A DNA stretch of 64,000 nucleotides from the NCBI RefSeq assembly GCF_032248455.1, contig NZ_JAVTTP010000001.1, positions 2,106,501 to 2,170,500 of the forward strand. The letters are read 5' to 3'. Position 1 is the first letter of the stretch; each line of letters begins with the position of its first letter. Both the position numbers and the translations under genes were made by a program. Below, in pieces: positions 16,847 to 24,719 of the stretch. A model generated the notes under the pieces. The model saw only the letters and a list, made by a program, of their open reading frames with translations. It had not been told where the DNA came from and did no database searches. The stretch comes from Pricia mediterranea. GTDB lineage: Bacteria; Bacteroidota; Bacteroidia; Flavobacteriales; Flavobacteriaceae.

Positions 16847-18043
16847 TTACTTTTCAAAAAAACTGATTGAAGAACCGACCCAGGTTTCATTGCTTTGGTG
16901 CGAAACGTTGATCATTTCACCCTTGCTCAGCCGGGTCAGGTTGATGACAGGTTTGAATTGGTCTTCCCCTTCGCTCCATATGTATAGCATACGAAGTTCG
17001 ACCTTTGAATTTTTTTCGGTATTCGTCTTCACCAGGGAGGCGTACTTCACCTTTTGCTGCAAAATGTAGTTCTGCTTGTCATCAATAGCATCAATGGTCG
17101 CTTGGTCGGGATGCAAGTTTACGCCCTGGCCTGCAAATGAAAATAGGGGTTTCAATACATAGTCCTCCAAATTCAGGCCTTTGGGATAGTCGGTCAAATA
17201 ATAGGACGCCGGTACATTCTTGTGCTTCAGCAACGGCATGATACATTTCGAGATGACAAAGAACCAATCGGGATGGGTCACCCATTGCACATCAAGATCA
17301 TCGCTTAAATTGAAGGCAAGATCAAGGTTTTCGTTACGTTGCAGCTCGTCGAAAATGACCCTATTATAGATACGGTGGATGGGTATCTTCTCGCCGTCTT
17401 TTTCGTAGAACAGCTTTTTGCCCTCCTTAATAACCTTCGTCATACAGACCGTTTCGATACCCAGGGCTTTTTCCGTCGCCCAAAAGTCGATACGCGTTCT
17501 TTGTTTTTCGGGGTACAACTCCAGTAAAACGACATTCTCGGGGCTCTCGTGCCCCAGAATAACTTCCCTGATTTCTTTCCGATAGCTTTTATCGTCCAAG
17601 CCGCTGAAATAGTAATCGAAACCCTCTTTCGGCAGGTTCGGATAGCATTTGCGAAAGGCCTTCCCCAAAAAAGGTTGGTAGAAGAACAAGGTCGGGAACG
17701 CTTGGAGTTCGATAAGTTGCGGCGTTATCCCCCCCCGACCGTCATCGCATAGTCCGAAATCAATGGCCAAAAAATGGGGATGGCCCATCGGCTGTGGGGC
17801 CTGTAGTTCGTTCGGGACGAACCTATCCCTCACTTGCTGAAAATCGATTGCCGATAATTGTTCGATTATGGAATCGCAAGCGGAAAACATCCTTTTACCG
17901 AGGGTCTGATCGATGAAAACGGGGGTTTCCGAAATCCGGAACGCACTGGGCGCGGAAAAGGTATCTTCTACATGTTGCAACAAGTTTTCGTAATATTCCT
18001 GTTTGAACTCCTCATTGAAATTTTTCCGGGTATCTGGTATCAT
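16847..18043 (-). CDS. ATP-grasp-like ligase of uncharacterised type
   Basis: 398 aa, soluble. The C-terminal third carries ATP-grasp-like features: YVLKPLFSFAGQGVNL (Lys plus glycine loop), NYILQQKVKY (adenine-binding hinge position), and VELRMLYIW. The N-terminal two thirds contains FLAIDFGLCDDGRGGITPQLIELQAFPT, with conserved acidic and aromatic residues of unknown role. The overall style recalls circularly permuted ATP-grasp amidoligases such as glutathionylspermidine-synthase-like enzymes, but I cannot name a substrate. Its start codon overlaps the stop of the amidotransferase gene (4-base overlap), so the two are co-translated and probably work on the same molecule. Confidence 0.55.
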   Translation of the reverse strand: MIPDTRKNFNEEFKQEYYENLLQHVEDTFSAPSAFRISETPVFIDQTLGKRMFSACDSIIEQLSAIDFQQVRDRFVPNELQAPQPMGHPHFLAIDFGLCDDGRGGITPQLIELQAFPTLFFYQPFLGKAFRKCYPNLPKEGFDYYFSGLDDKSYRKEIREVILGHESPENVVLLELYPEKQRTRIDFWATEKALGIETVCMTKVIKEGKKLFYEKDGEKIPIHRIYNRVIFDELQRNENLDLAFNLSDDLDVQWVTHPDWFFVISKCIMPLLKHKNVPASYYLTDYPKGLNLEDYVLKPLFSFAGQGVNLHPDQATIDAIDDKQNYILQQKVKYASLVKTNTEKNSKVELRMLYIWSEGEDQFKPVINLTRLSKGEMINVSHQSNETWVGSSISFFEK

Positions 18044-18876
18044 ACGGACTGCAGTTTATTCTTTCCGATGGCCGCAGCGGCCAACATAAGAAAACGGGGA
18101 ATTATGGTATGGTTGGTCTTCATGATTTTTTCGTCATCGACCAACTGTTCCAACATATTGAGGTACTTTCTTTTCCCATATTTCTTAATGATCTTGTTTC
18201 GCTTTTCCTCTTTTTTAAAATGCCGCAGCATCCCTTCCGAGTCCGCCTCTGGATGAAACTGCACCCCGAAAATCTCCCTGCTGTACCGAATGGCCATAAC
18301 CGCCCTTTCCAGGGGTACATGGGGACGCACCTTTTCCCTGCAAAGCACTTTGCCGTCCAGGGTATCCAGCTTCCATTCCGCGGGGCCGACTACTTGGTAG
18401 TCCCTTGAATCCACCGCAAAAAAGGGATTGGCCAGTCCTTCGAACAAGGTCTCGTGCTCCCCGCTTTTGGTTTTGAATATAGGATAAATACCGAAAGATG
18501 TCGAACGTCGTTTGGAAACCTTGGCCAAATCCCAATGCACGCAGGCCAACTGAAAGGAATGGCAGATTAAAAAAAGATGTTTTTTATTGGGTTTTGAGAG
18601 GTTGTGCAATAGAAGACCATCCAAAAACCCAAAATACTTGTACTCCCATTCCGCACCGCTCACCAATGGCGATCCGGGCCCTCCGGAAGAGAGAAAGATA
18701 TCGAACTCATCCAAAAGCGGAACTTCCCCCTTAACACGTACGTCGAACACTTCATAGTGCCCCTGCATTCCGTCTTGCGCCAAAAAATCGCCCGCCAACA
18801 TCTTAAGGCATCGCATGCCTTCGTTCGGCTCCCCGGCGTTCATGTCCAATAGCGCTATTCTTATTTGAGAACTCAT
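18040..18876 (-). CDS. Class I glutamine amidotransferase-like protein
   Basis: 278 aa. The catalytic triad is intact: Cys105 in FLICHSFQLACVHW, His208 and Glu210 in GVQFHPEADS. The oxyanion-side motif FLSSGGPGSP is also present. The residues after 220 form an extra basic helical tail not found in simple GATases. Such stand-alone domains either deliver ammonia from glutamine to a partner or hydrolyse gamma-glutamyl amides. Coupling to the downstream ligase by a 4-base overlap and to a YbdK-like ligase upstream argues for a role in the same amide-forming or amide-breaking cycle. Confidence 0.8.
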   Translation of the reverse strand: MSSQIRIALLDMNAGEPNEGMRCLKMLAGDFLAQDGMQGHYEVFDVRVKGEVPLLDEFDIFLSSGGPGSPLVSGAEWEYKYFGFLDGLLLHNLSKPNKKHLFLICHSFQLACVHWDLAKVSKRRSTSFGIYPIFKTKSGEHETLFEGLANPFFAVDSRDYQVVGPAEWKLDTLDGKVLCREKVRPHVPLERAVMAIRYSREIFGVQFHPEADSEGMLRHFKKEEKRNKIIKKYGKRKYLNMLEQLVDDEKIMKTNHTIIPRFLMLAAAAIGKNKLQSV

Positions 18877-18984
18877 GATTTCTTTTCATTGACAATTGCG
18901 ACCGAACTGAAGCAATCTGCTTCATAACGTAGAAAGCCACAATGGATTGTTTCGCTTTTCCATCTTCACTTCAAATATTCGCAA

Positions 18985-20082
18985 TTACAGTCCCTTACGC
19001 GTCTGCTCTACGATATATTTGGCCACTTCGGACAGATCCCCGGTTTCTTCAAAGACTTTCAATTGTCGATCGGCTCCCGAACCCTGCTCCAACATCTGGT
19101 AGACGTAGTTCACCTCAGGGCGGCATCCGAGGTCATCGACCACATCGTCGATAAATTCCAAAAGCTCGTTCATCAACTGGTTGAAAGGAACCTCCTCTTC
19201 CTTACCAAAGTCGATCAGTTTGGCCTCTACGCCCCAGCGCGCGGCACGCCATTTGTTCTCGTTCAGGAGCAGGCGGCGGTAGTTCTTAAAGGTCTGGTTC
19301 TTTTGGTGCAGCTTGTGCAGTTTGGCCACGATACATTGCATCAGGGCCGCGATACAGGTCACCTCGTCGACTGTCATTACCACGTCGCAGATCCTGAACT
19401 CTATCGTGGGATAGAACGGATGCAGACGGATGTCCCACCAAATTTTCTTGGCATTATCGAGACATCTGGTCTTGACCAAAATCTCCACAAACTTGTCATA
19501 CTCCCCGACACTGCTGAAAAACGGCGGTATGCCAGTTCGTGGAAACTTGTCGAACACCTTGCTTCGGAACGATTTAAAGCCGGTCTCCCGCCCCTCCCAG
19601 AAAGGACTGTTCGTAGAGAGTGCGTAAAGATGCGGTAAAAAATATCGGGCCACGTTCAATATTTCCAAACCTTCTTCGCGACTGGGAATGGCCACGTGTA
19701 CGTGCATTCCGAAAATCAGGTTGCCGCGGGCAACATCTTTCATCTCTTCGACAATCTCATCGTATCGGGGATTCGAAGTAATCAGTTGCTCGTGCCAAAA
19801 GGAGCTGGGATGCGTACCCGAGGCCGCCACTTTGAGTCCTTCCCCATCGGCCAGTTTAATGATCTCTTGCCTGAGATACGAGACCTCGTCCCTCACCTGA
19901 TTGATGTTCTCACATACATTGGTGCCCATTTCCACCATCGACTGGTGCATTTCTTCCTTGATCCGTTCTTGCAACAATACCTTACCTCCATCAATGATCT
20001 TCGACATCTGCGAACGCAATTTGAACGTATCGCCGTCGAGCACCTGGAACTCTTCCTCAATACCTAATGTGAATTTATGCAT
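18985..20082 (-). CDS. Carboxylate-amine ligase, YbdK/GCS2 (COG2170) family
   Basis: 365 aa. Glutamine-synthetase-fold amidoligase related to glutamate-cysteine ligase. Motifs: GIEEEFQVLD (metal-binding glutamates) at residue 7, VEMGTNVCENI, AASGTHPSS, GMHVHVAIPS, STNSPFWEGRETG, and PTIEFRICDVVMTVDE. All positions expected for ATP/metal binding are kept. The family catalyses ATP-dependent amide formation on a carboxylate; E. coli YbdK shows weak gamma-glutamylcysteine ligase activity. Preceded by the basic-tailed ATP-grasp gene (27 bases) and followed by the amidotransferase, all on one strand. Confidence 0.88.
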   Translation of the reverse strand: MHKFTLGIEEEFQVLDGDTFKLRSQMSKIIDGGKVLLQERIKEEMHQSMVEMGTNVCENINQVRDEVSYLRQEIIKLADGEGLKVAASGTHPSSFWHEQLITSNPRYDEIVEEMKDVARGNLIFGMHVHVAIPSREEGLEILNVARYFLPHLYALSTNSPFWEGRETGFKSFRSKVFDKFPRTGIPPFFSSVGEYDKFVEILVKTRCLDNAKKIWWDIRLHPFYPTIEFRICDVVMTVDEVTCIAALMQCIVAKLHKLHQKNQTFKNYRRLLLNENKWRAARWGVEAKLIDFGKEEEVPFNQLMNELLEFIDDVVDDLGCRPEVNYVYQMLEQGSGADRQLKVFEETGDLSEVAKYIVEQTRKGL

Positions 20083-20109
20083 GATGGTGGTTTCGTGTGA
20101 ACGGATAGG

Positions 20110-21294
20110 TTATTTGCTCTTTTTGGCGGAGCTTTTGCCCCGAATTTTCCCTTTGGCCGGAGCTTTTGCAGTTGATTTATTTGCCGCGGCGGACTTCGAT
20201 TTCGCCGCTGCCTTAGGTTTGACAGGAGCTTTTCCGGAGTCTGTTTTTTTCTTCGTGGTAGTTGTCCTTTTTCTGGTCGCTGCGGCTTTTTTGACCTCAT
20301 CGGCAGTCTTCAGGTTGACCTTGCCTCTTTTGCGACCGGCCGGGGAAATCGAATTTTTAACAAAGCTGCCCCAAGAGGTATTATTCTGTTTGGCCTTGTG
20401 CGTTTCTGCCTTTTCGATAGCGTATTTGGCGGAGTGCTCCACGATCCAATCGAAATTTTCCTGCCCTACGGAGTGTACATCCGCATCGGGAGCGGGGTTG
20501 CAGAAGTCGATGGCATAGGGAATTCCATCCCTGACGGCGAATTCCACCGTGTTGAAATCATACCCGAGGGCCTGATTCAATTTCAGGGTATAGTCATGTA
20601 CCTTTTCCAATAATTTTTTCCGTTCTTCGCCCGTAGCCTTGATTTCACTGACGTAACGCTCGTGAAACGGTTTTCTGGGATCGTAGGGCATGATATGCAC
20701 GTATTTTTGACCAAGACAGTACACGCGGAAATAATCGTCGAAAACAATTTCTTCCTGCAACATCATCACCAACTGACCGGTTTCGGCATGACTGGCGAAA
20801 AGGGAATCGGGATTTTCGACCTTATATACATCTTTCCATCCTCCGCCATCAAAAGGCTTCATATAGGCGGGAAATCCGATGTAGTTAAAAATATAGTCCC
20901 AATCCAGAGGTCCGGCCAGGTTACGGAACGATTTCTCGGTCGTATCGTCAGGCCTGACGTTCGAGGGCAGCAACACCGTCTTTGGTACGGGCACACCCAA
21001 CTCCATGGCCAAACAGTTATTGAAGAATTTTTCATCGGCACTGAACCAGAACGGGTTGTTGATGACCGCCGTACCCATGAGGGCGGCGTTCTTCAAGTAC
21101 GAACGATAGAAAGGCACGCCCTGGGACATACGGTCGATGATGACATGGTAACCGTAATCGATACCTTGTTGCACCTTGTCGATCTTCACAGGTTCGGCGA
21201 CGACCTTACCGTTGCCCAATTCGTTCACTTTGTCTATAAAAGCCCAAGGAAAGGTGTCTTCCTGACCAAATATTATACCTACTTTTTTTGCCAT
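20110..21294 (-). CDS. RimK-like ATP-grasp ligase with a lysine/alanine-rich tail
   Basis: 394 aa. Residues 1-310 are an ATP-grasp ligase: FPAYMKPFDGGGWKDVY (phosphate-binding loop), VMMLQEEIVFDDYFRVYCLG (hinge and following strand), FNTVEFAVRDGIPYAIDFCNPAPDAD (metal-binding acidic and Asn residues). The family makes amide bonds between a carboxylate and an amine. Residues 311-394 are a disordered basic tail of repeated K, A, T, S and P resembling a histone-H1/HupB-type tail (GRKRGKVNLK, TKKKTDSGKAPVKPKAAAKS, ending AKKSK). The tail could bind nucleic acid or polyanions, or could be the amine-rich substrate itself. Leads into the YbdK-like gene on the same strand. Confidence 0.78.
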   Translation of the reverse strand: MAKKVGIIFGQEDTFPWAFIDKVNELGNGKVVAEPVKIDKVQQGIDYGYHVIIDRMSQGVPFYRSYLKNAALMGTAVINNPFWFSADEKFFNNCLAMELGVPVPKTVLLPSNVRPDDTTEKSFRNLAGPLDWDYIFNYIGFPAYMKPFDGGGWKDVYKVENPDSLFASHAETGQLVMMLQEEIVFDDYFRVYCLGQKYVHIMPYDPRKPFHERYVSEIKATGEERKKLLEKVHDYTLKLNQALGYDFNTVEFAVRDGIPYAIDFCNPAPDADVHSVGQENFDWIVEHSAKYAIEKAETHKAKQNNTSWGSFVKNSISPAGRKRGKVNLKTADEVKKAAATRKRTTTTKKKTDSGKAPVKPKAAAKSKSAAANKSTAKAPAKGKIRGKSSAKKSK

Positions 21295-21505
21295 AATTTT
21301 TAGAGTGTGTTTGTTATTCCCGAATAATCGGGAGTTTCTTTAATTTGTTTGCTCTCTGTTGCGGTAAGGGTTCAAAGTTTCATTGCTACTTCGTAGCTCT
21401 TCAAGGTTTAAGGTCGATACCTTTCAAACCTTGAACCTTGAAGCCGCCGAGGCGGAATTGAACTTTATAGCGTTTCGGGACCGATCTTCAACTATGGGCG
21501 GCAGC
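21295..21505. other. Gap with an imperfect hairpin upstream of the ATP-grasp gene
   Basis: 211 bases, AT-rich. It contains TCAAGGTTT (21401-21409) and AAACCTTGA (21426-21434), a 9-bp inverted repeat with a 16-base loop, plus a further ACCTTGAAG copy beside it. It could terminate the esterase transcript upstream or be a regulatory hairpin. No exact promoter consensus was found. Confidence 0.35.
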
Positions 21506-22216
21506 TCAAAAAAGCTTGTCAATATACTCCGGGAACATCATTTTCCAGAGCGGCCAATCGTGCGGCGTCCATTTTTTTTCATCGTACCAGTGGTCTATTC
21601 CCTTGGCTTTTAGAATGCCGGACATGTGCAGGTTCTTGTCCCTACAAATATCCCAATCCGACGTACCAAGCACGATTTGCATATGATGGTACTTCCATCC
21701 CTCTTCATTTTGCATAAACTCATCGGGACAATTATAATAAATTCTCATATCGTCGCTTAGCTGGGCCATGTTGCGAATGTTGAAAGCGGCGCTCATGGCG
21801 ATCAGATGCGAAACCAGGTCGGGAAAGCGAAACGCCGTGTTCGCGGCGTGAAACCCACCGAAACTTACCCCGGCAACCGCTATGCGATGGGTATTGCATT
21901 CGTTCTGAATATACGGAATCATTTCGTTCCGCAAAAACTGCATGTACAATTCGTAGTTGTGAATCTTCTCTTCGGTGATCATGTGGTCGTGATAGAACGA
22001 CAGCATATCCAAAGTCTCGATATTGTACAACTTGATGCGCCCTTCCTCCACAAATTTCATCACGGCCCCGGTCAGTCCGAAATCCGTATTTTGGGTGAAC
22101 TGGCCGCCCGAAGAGGGAAACATCAATATAGGATGCCCCCAATGCCCCGTCACCTCCACATTGATATTGCGGCCCAAGGTGTTGGAATAATAAGGTATGT
22201 GCTCGGTTTTCGCCAT
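21506..22216 (-). CDS. Esterase-like alpha/beta hydrolase
   Basis: 236 aa, cytoplasmic (no signal peptide). Alpha/beta-hydrolase fold with the nucleophile S118 in VAGVSFGGFHAAN, an oxyanion-region motif MFPSSGGQFTQN, an acid candidate in GTSDWDICRDKN, and the His candidate in TPHDWPLWKMMFPEY. It belongs to the putative-esterase/EstD-like group. It is on the same strand and directly upstream of the ATP-grasp gene, so I treat it as part of the amidoligase cluster, where it could hydrolyse the product or an ester intermediate. Substrate unknown. Confidence 0.8.
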   Translation of the reverse strand: MAKTEHIPYYSNTLGRNINVEVTGHWGHPILMFPSSGGQFTQNTDFGLTGAVMKFVEEGRIKLYNIETLDMLSFYHDHMITEEKIHNYELYMQFLRNEMIPYIQNECNTHRIAVAGVSFGGFHAANTAFRFPDLVSHLIAMSAAFNIRNMAQLSDDMRIYYNCPDEFMQNEEGWKYHHMQIVLGTSDWDICRDKNLHMSGILKAKGIDHWYDEKKWTPHDWPLWKMMFPEYIDKLF

Positions 22217-22340
22217 GTCTTGAAAATAATCTAAATATAGTAGTCCTTAGCGGATTAAGGCGGTAAAAGTAAAATATTTTCTAAGACAACGTGCTATAAT
22301 TTGTTGGATTCGCTATACTTGCAGGTTTTTAGCGATTTCT

Positions 22341-23153
22341 ATGCAGTTTCAATTCGATTTTATAAGCGCCAAGGGCCGTTTTGTTTCCAAACATTTAGAC
22401 CGGATCGTCAGCTTTCGCTTTATGGCACCTGCCAATTACTGGGAAACGGACCTCAAGTTTCCCGTGCTTCTTATGAACGATGGGCAGGATTTTACAGCCA
22501 TGAAGCTCGAAAAGACCTTTTCGGAGGCCTACACTTTAAATTCCATACGCCCCTTTGTGTACATCGGACTGGAATGTAACCAAAACCGTATGCACGAATA
22601 CGGCACGGCATCCTCGGCCGATTTCAAGGGACGCGGCGGTAGGGCCCTCGAATATTCGAGATTTGTCATCGAGGAGTTTATCCCCTTTCTTAAAAAGGAT
22701 TTCAAGGTTTCTTCGGAAGGAATGGATTGGGTGTACTGCGGGATGTCCTTGGGAGGATTATCGGCCTTCGACATCGGCTTTCGACATTCAGACATTTTTG
22801 GGAAAATAGGCGTTTTCAGCGGCTCGTTCTGGTGGCGAAAGAAAGCCTACGCAAAGAAGGATGTCGCCGACCGCAGCCGCATCTTGCTCGATGTCATTAA
22901 AAATGCGAAAAAGGCGCCGCATCTAAAATTTTGGCTGCAGACGGGCACGCAAGACGAAAAGGCCGATCGCAACAACAATGGCGTAATCGACTCCATCGAC
23001 GACACCCTTGACGTCATCAAGGAGCTCCGAGCCAAGGGCTATTCGTACCCGGGGGATATCACCTATGTCGAAATCAAGGGCGGCAAACACGACCTTCCCA
23101 CCTGGGGGAAGGTTTTTCCTCAGTTCGTTTTATGGGCGTTCGGAAAGGCTTAG
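22341..23153 (+). CDS. Esterase-like alpha/beta hydrolase with an EF-hand-like loop
   Basis: 270 aa, no signal peptide. Second putative esterase, divergent from the one at 21506-22216. Nucleophile S136 in YCGMSLGGLSAFD; His candidate in IKGGKHDLPTW; NDGQDF near the N-terminus is the usual esterase-D oxyanion motif. Between strand and helix there is DRNNNGVIDSIDDT (about 214-227), which matches the calcium-binding EF-hand/dockerin loop pattern D-x-N-x-N-G-x-I-x-x-x-D. It is unusual to find this inside an esterase, though cytoplasmic Ca2+ use is not certain. Convergent overlap of 4 bases with the DUF2237 gene. Confidence 0.78.
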   Translation: MQFQFDFISAKGRFVSKHLDRIVSFRFMAPANYWETDLKFPVLLMNDGQDFTAMKLEKTFSEAYTLNSIRPFVYIGLECNQNRMHEYGTASSADFKGRGGRALEYSRFVIEEFIPFLKKDFKVSSEGMDWVYCGMSLGGLSAFDIGFRHSDIFGKIGVFSGSFWWRKKAYAKKDVADRSRILLDVIKNAKKAPHLKFWLQTGTQDEKADRNNNGVIDSIDDTLDVIKELRAKGYSYPGDITYVEIKGGKHDLPTWGKVFPQFVLWAFGKA

Positions 23154-23515
23154 TGCTTATACTCCAACAAAGTCTCAAAATCAGTATATTCCAACGCCTT
23201 TTGATGGGTGGCCTCCAATACAATTTGCGGGGCCTTGCCCGCTTTTTCGGCTTCGAGCCAACGGGAGATGCAGAGACACCACTTGTCGCCCGGTTTCAAG
23301 CCAGGAAACTGCCATTCCGGTCGGGGCGTGGAAAGGTCGTTGCCTTTGGATTTTGTGTACTCCAAAAATTCGGGGGTCATAACGGCGCAGACCACATGGG
23401 TGCCGATGTCTTGGTCACCTGTCTTGCATAGCCCGTCGCGGTAGAAGCCCGTTATCGGGTCGAGGCAACAAGGCTGTAATTCGTTACCCAATACATTCAG
23501 CAGGTTTTTATCCAT
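23150..23515 (-). CDS. DUF2237 family protein
   Basis: 121 aa, soluble, function unknown. Typical features: NVLGNELQPCCLDPITGFYRDG, CKTGDQDIGTHVVCAVMT, FLEYTKSKGNDLSTP and the C-terminal GDKWCLCISRWLEA. The conserved cysteines (C16, C17, C30, C43 and the CLC motif) suggest metal or redox chemistry. The family is common in marine bacteria and cyanobacteria. Its own promoter lies just upstream (23537-23544), so it appears to be a single-gene unit. Confidence 0.85.
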   Translation of the reverse strand: MDKNLLNVLGNELQPCCLDPITGFYRDGLCKTGDQDIGTHVVCAVMTPEFLEYTKSKGNDLSTPRPEWQFPGLKPGDKWCLCISRWLEAEKAGKAPQIVLEATHQKALEYTDFETLLEYKH

Positions 23516-23536
23516 TTATATTACATCGTTTAGATA

Positions 23537-23544
23537 CAAATATA
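23537..23544 (-). promoter_or_regulatory. Promoter -7 element of the DUF2237 gene
   Basis: TATATTTG on the minus strand, exact TAnnTTTG match, 22 bases before the start codon. Confidence 0.55.
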
Positions 23545-23630
23545 CCAAATGGCATTCAAGAAAAGAATGATTCCGAGGTCGTGGGTCTCGTGTCGATGGC
23601 ACCGTGATTTTGGACCAGGACCAGTTCAGG

Positions 23631-24719
23631 CTATACCTTGAAAAAGATCTTCCGATGATATAGCACATAGGCCAACCAACAGTAAAACGCCACCACGGTA
23701 AGCGCATAGAGCAAGGATGACATGGATAGGGACATAAAATCGTGCACATAAACCGTTTCGAACAGCCATCCGTGCAGCGAGGTATCGCCATCCACTTTAA
23801 TCATTCCCATCACTTTTGCAATAAAACTGGATAAGAAGTAGAGGATGATGGCGTTCGCGCCCGCATACCGGAAAATGCTCCCGAACTCTATGCCTTTGAC
23901 ATCGGTGAGGTAATAGATCAAGGCGAGGACGAGGTTGGCCCATCCAGCGGTGACCAGCACGAAACTGCTGGTCCACAGCGCCTTGTTGATCGGGAAAACC
24001 ACATCCCATACATAACCGAGAATCAATAGAGCACCCCCGATGCCCATTAGAATCCTAGCTTTTTGGGGCTGTTTCGAGGTCAATATCAATCCCGTAAAAA
24101 TGCCTAAAAGCGAACTTACGATGGCAGGGAGGGTACTGAGCAAGCCTTCGGGGTCGTAATCTTCCTTATAGTTGTGGGTGCCGAACACCTGTACATCCAG
24201 ATAGTTGGCCAAGTTGTTGGGCGCACGATCGAAAGTGGATTCCATTCCGTTCACAGGAACGAACCCCATCAAAATCCAGTAGCCTATCAGCAAGACCGCC
24301 GCAATAGCAACTAACGTCTTCCAATTGAAATTGATAAATAGGATGGATGCAAAAAAGAAGACTACCCCGATCCGTTGCAGCACGCCGGGAAACCGGATGT
24401 CGGCAAAATCCTTTATAAACGGAAAAGTTAAGGTAAAAGCCCCGAGAAAAAGCCCAAGGCCGATCAGTTTTAAGGTACGTACCGTGATTTTTTTATAGGT
24501 GCCGAGATCGATCGGCTTGTTCTTGTAGGCAAAAACAATGGACGTGCCCACGATGAACAGGAAAAACGGAAACACCAAATCCGTGGGGGTGTAGCCGTGC
24601 CATTCGGCATGCCTGAACGGCGGATACACGGCGGCCCATGTGCCGGGGGTATTGACCAGGATCATCAGTACGATGGTCATACCGCGAAAAATATCTACGG
24701 AGAGGATGCGCTCTTTCAT
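23631..24719 (-). CDS. HGSNAT/NagX-like membrane acyltransferase
   Basis: 362 aa, about ten membrane helices. Resembles heparan-alpha-glucosaminide N-acetyltransferase-like proteins (COG4299, DUF5009): LSVDIFRGMTIVLMILVNTPG, then FRHAEWHGYTPTDLVFPFFLFIVG carrying the conserved histidines (H37, H41) and Asp, and GVLQRIGVVF. In other bacteria such proteins (NagX) accompany N-acetylglucosamine uptake. It overlaps the start of the symporter gene by 4 bases (ATGA), so the symporter and acyltransferase are one transcription and translation unit, which supports a role in acetylating or handling a sugar taken up by that transporter. Confidence 0.85.
   Translation of the reverse strand: MKERILSVDIFRGMTIVLMILVNTPGTWAAVYPPFRHAEWHGYTPTDLVFPFFLFIVGTSIVFAYKNKPIDLGTYKKITVRTLKLIGLGLFLGAFTLTFPFIKDFADIRFPGVLQRIGVVFFFASILFINFNWKTLVAIAAVLLIGYWILMGFVPVNGMESTFDRAPNNLANYLDVQVFGTHNYKEDYDPEGLLSTLPAIVSSLLGIFTGLILTSKQPQKARILMGIGGALLILGYVWDVVFPINKALWTSSFVLVTAGWANLVLALIYYLTDVKGIEFGSIFRYAGANAIILYFLSSFIAKVMGMIKVDGDTSLHGWLFETVYVHDFMSLSMSSLLYALTVVAFYCWLAYVLYHRKIFFKV

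Noticed and set aside
20662-21303. Plus-strand open frame of 213 codons opposite the ATP-grasp ligase.
   Set aside because: Antisense to a clear ATP-grasp enzyme with conserved motifs; no domain or ribosome-binding site of its own.
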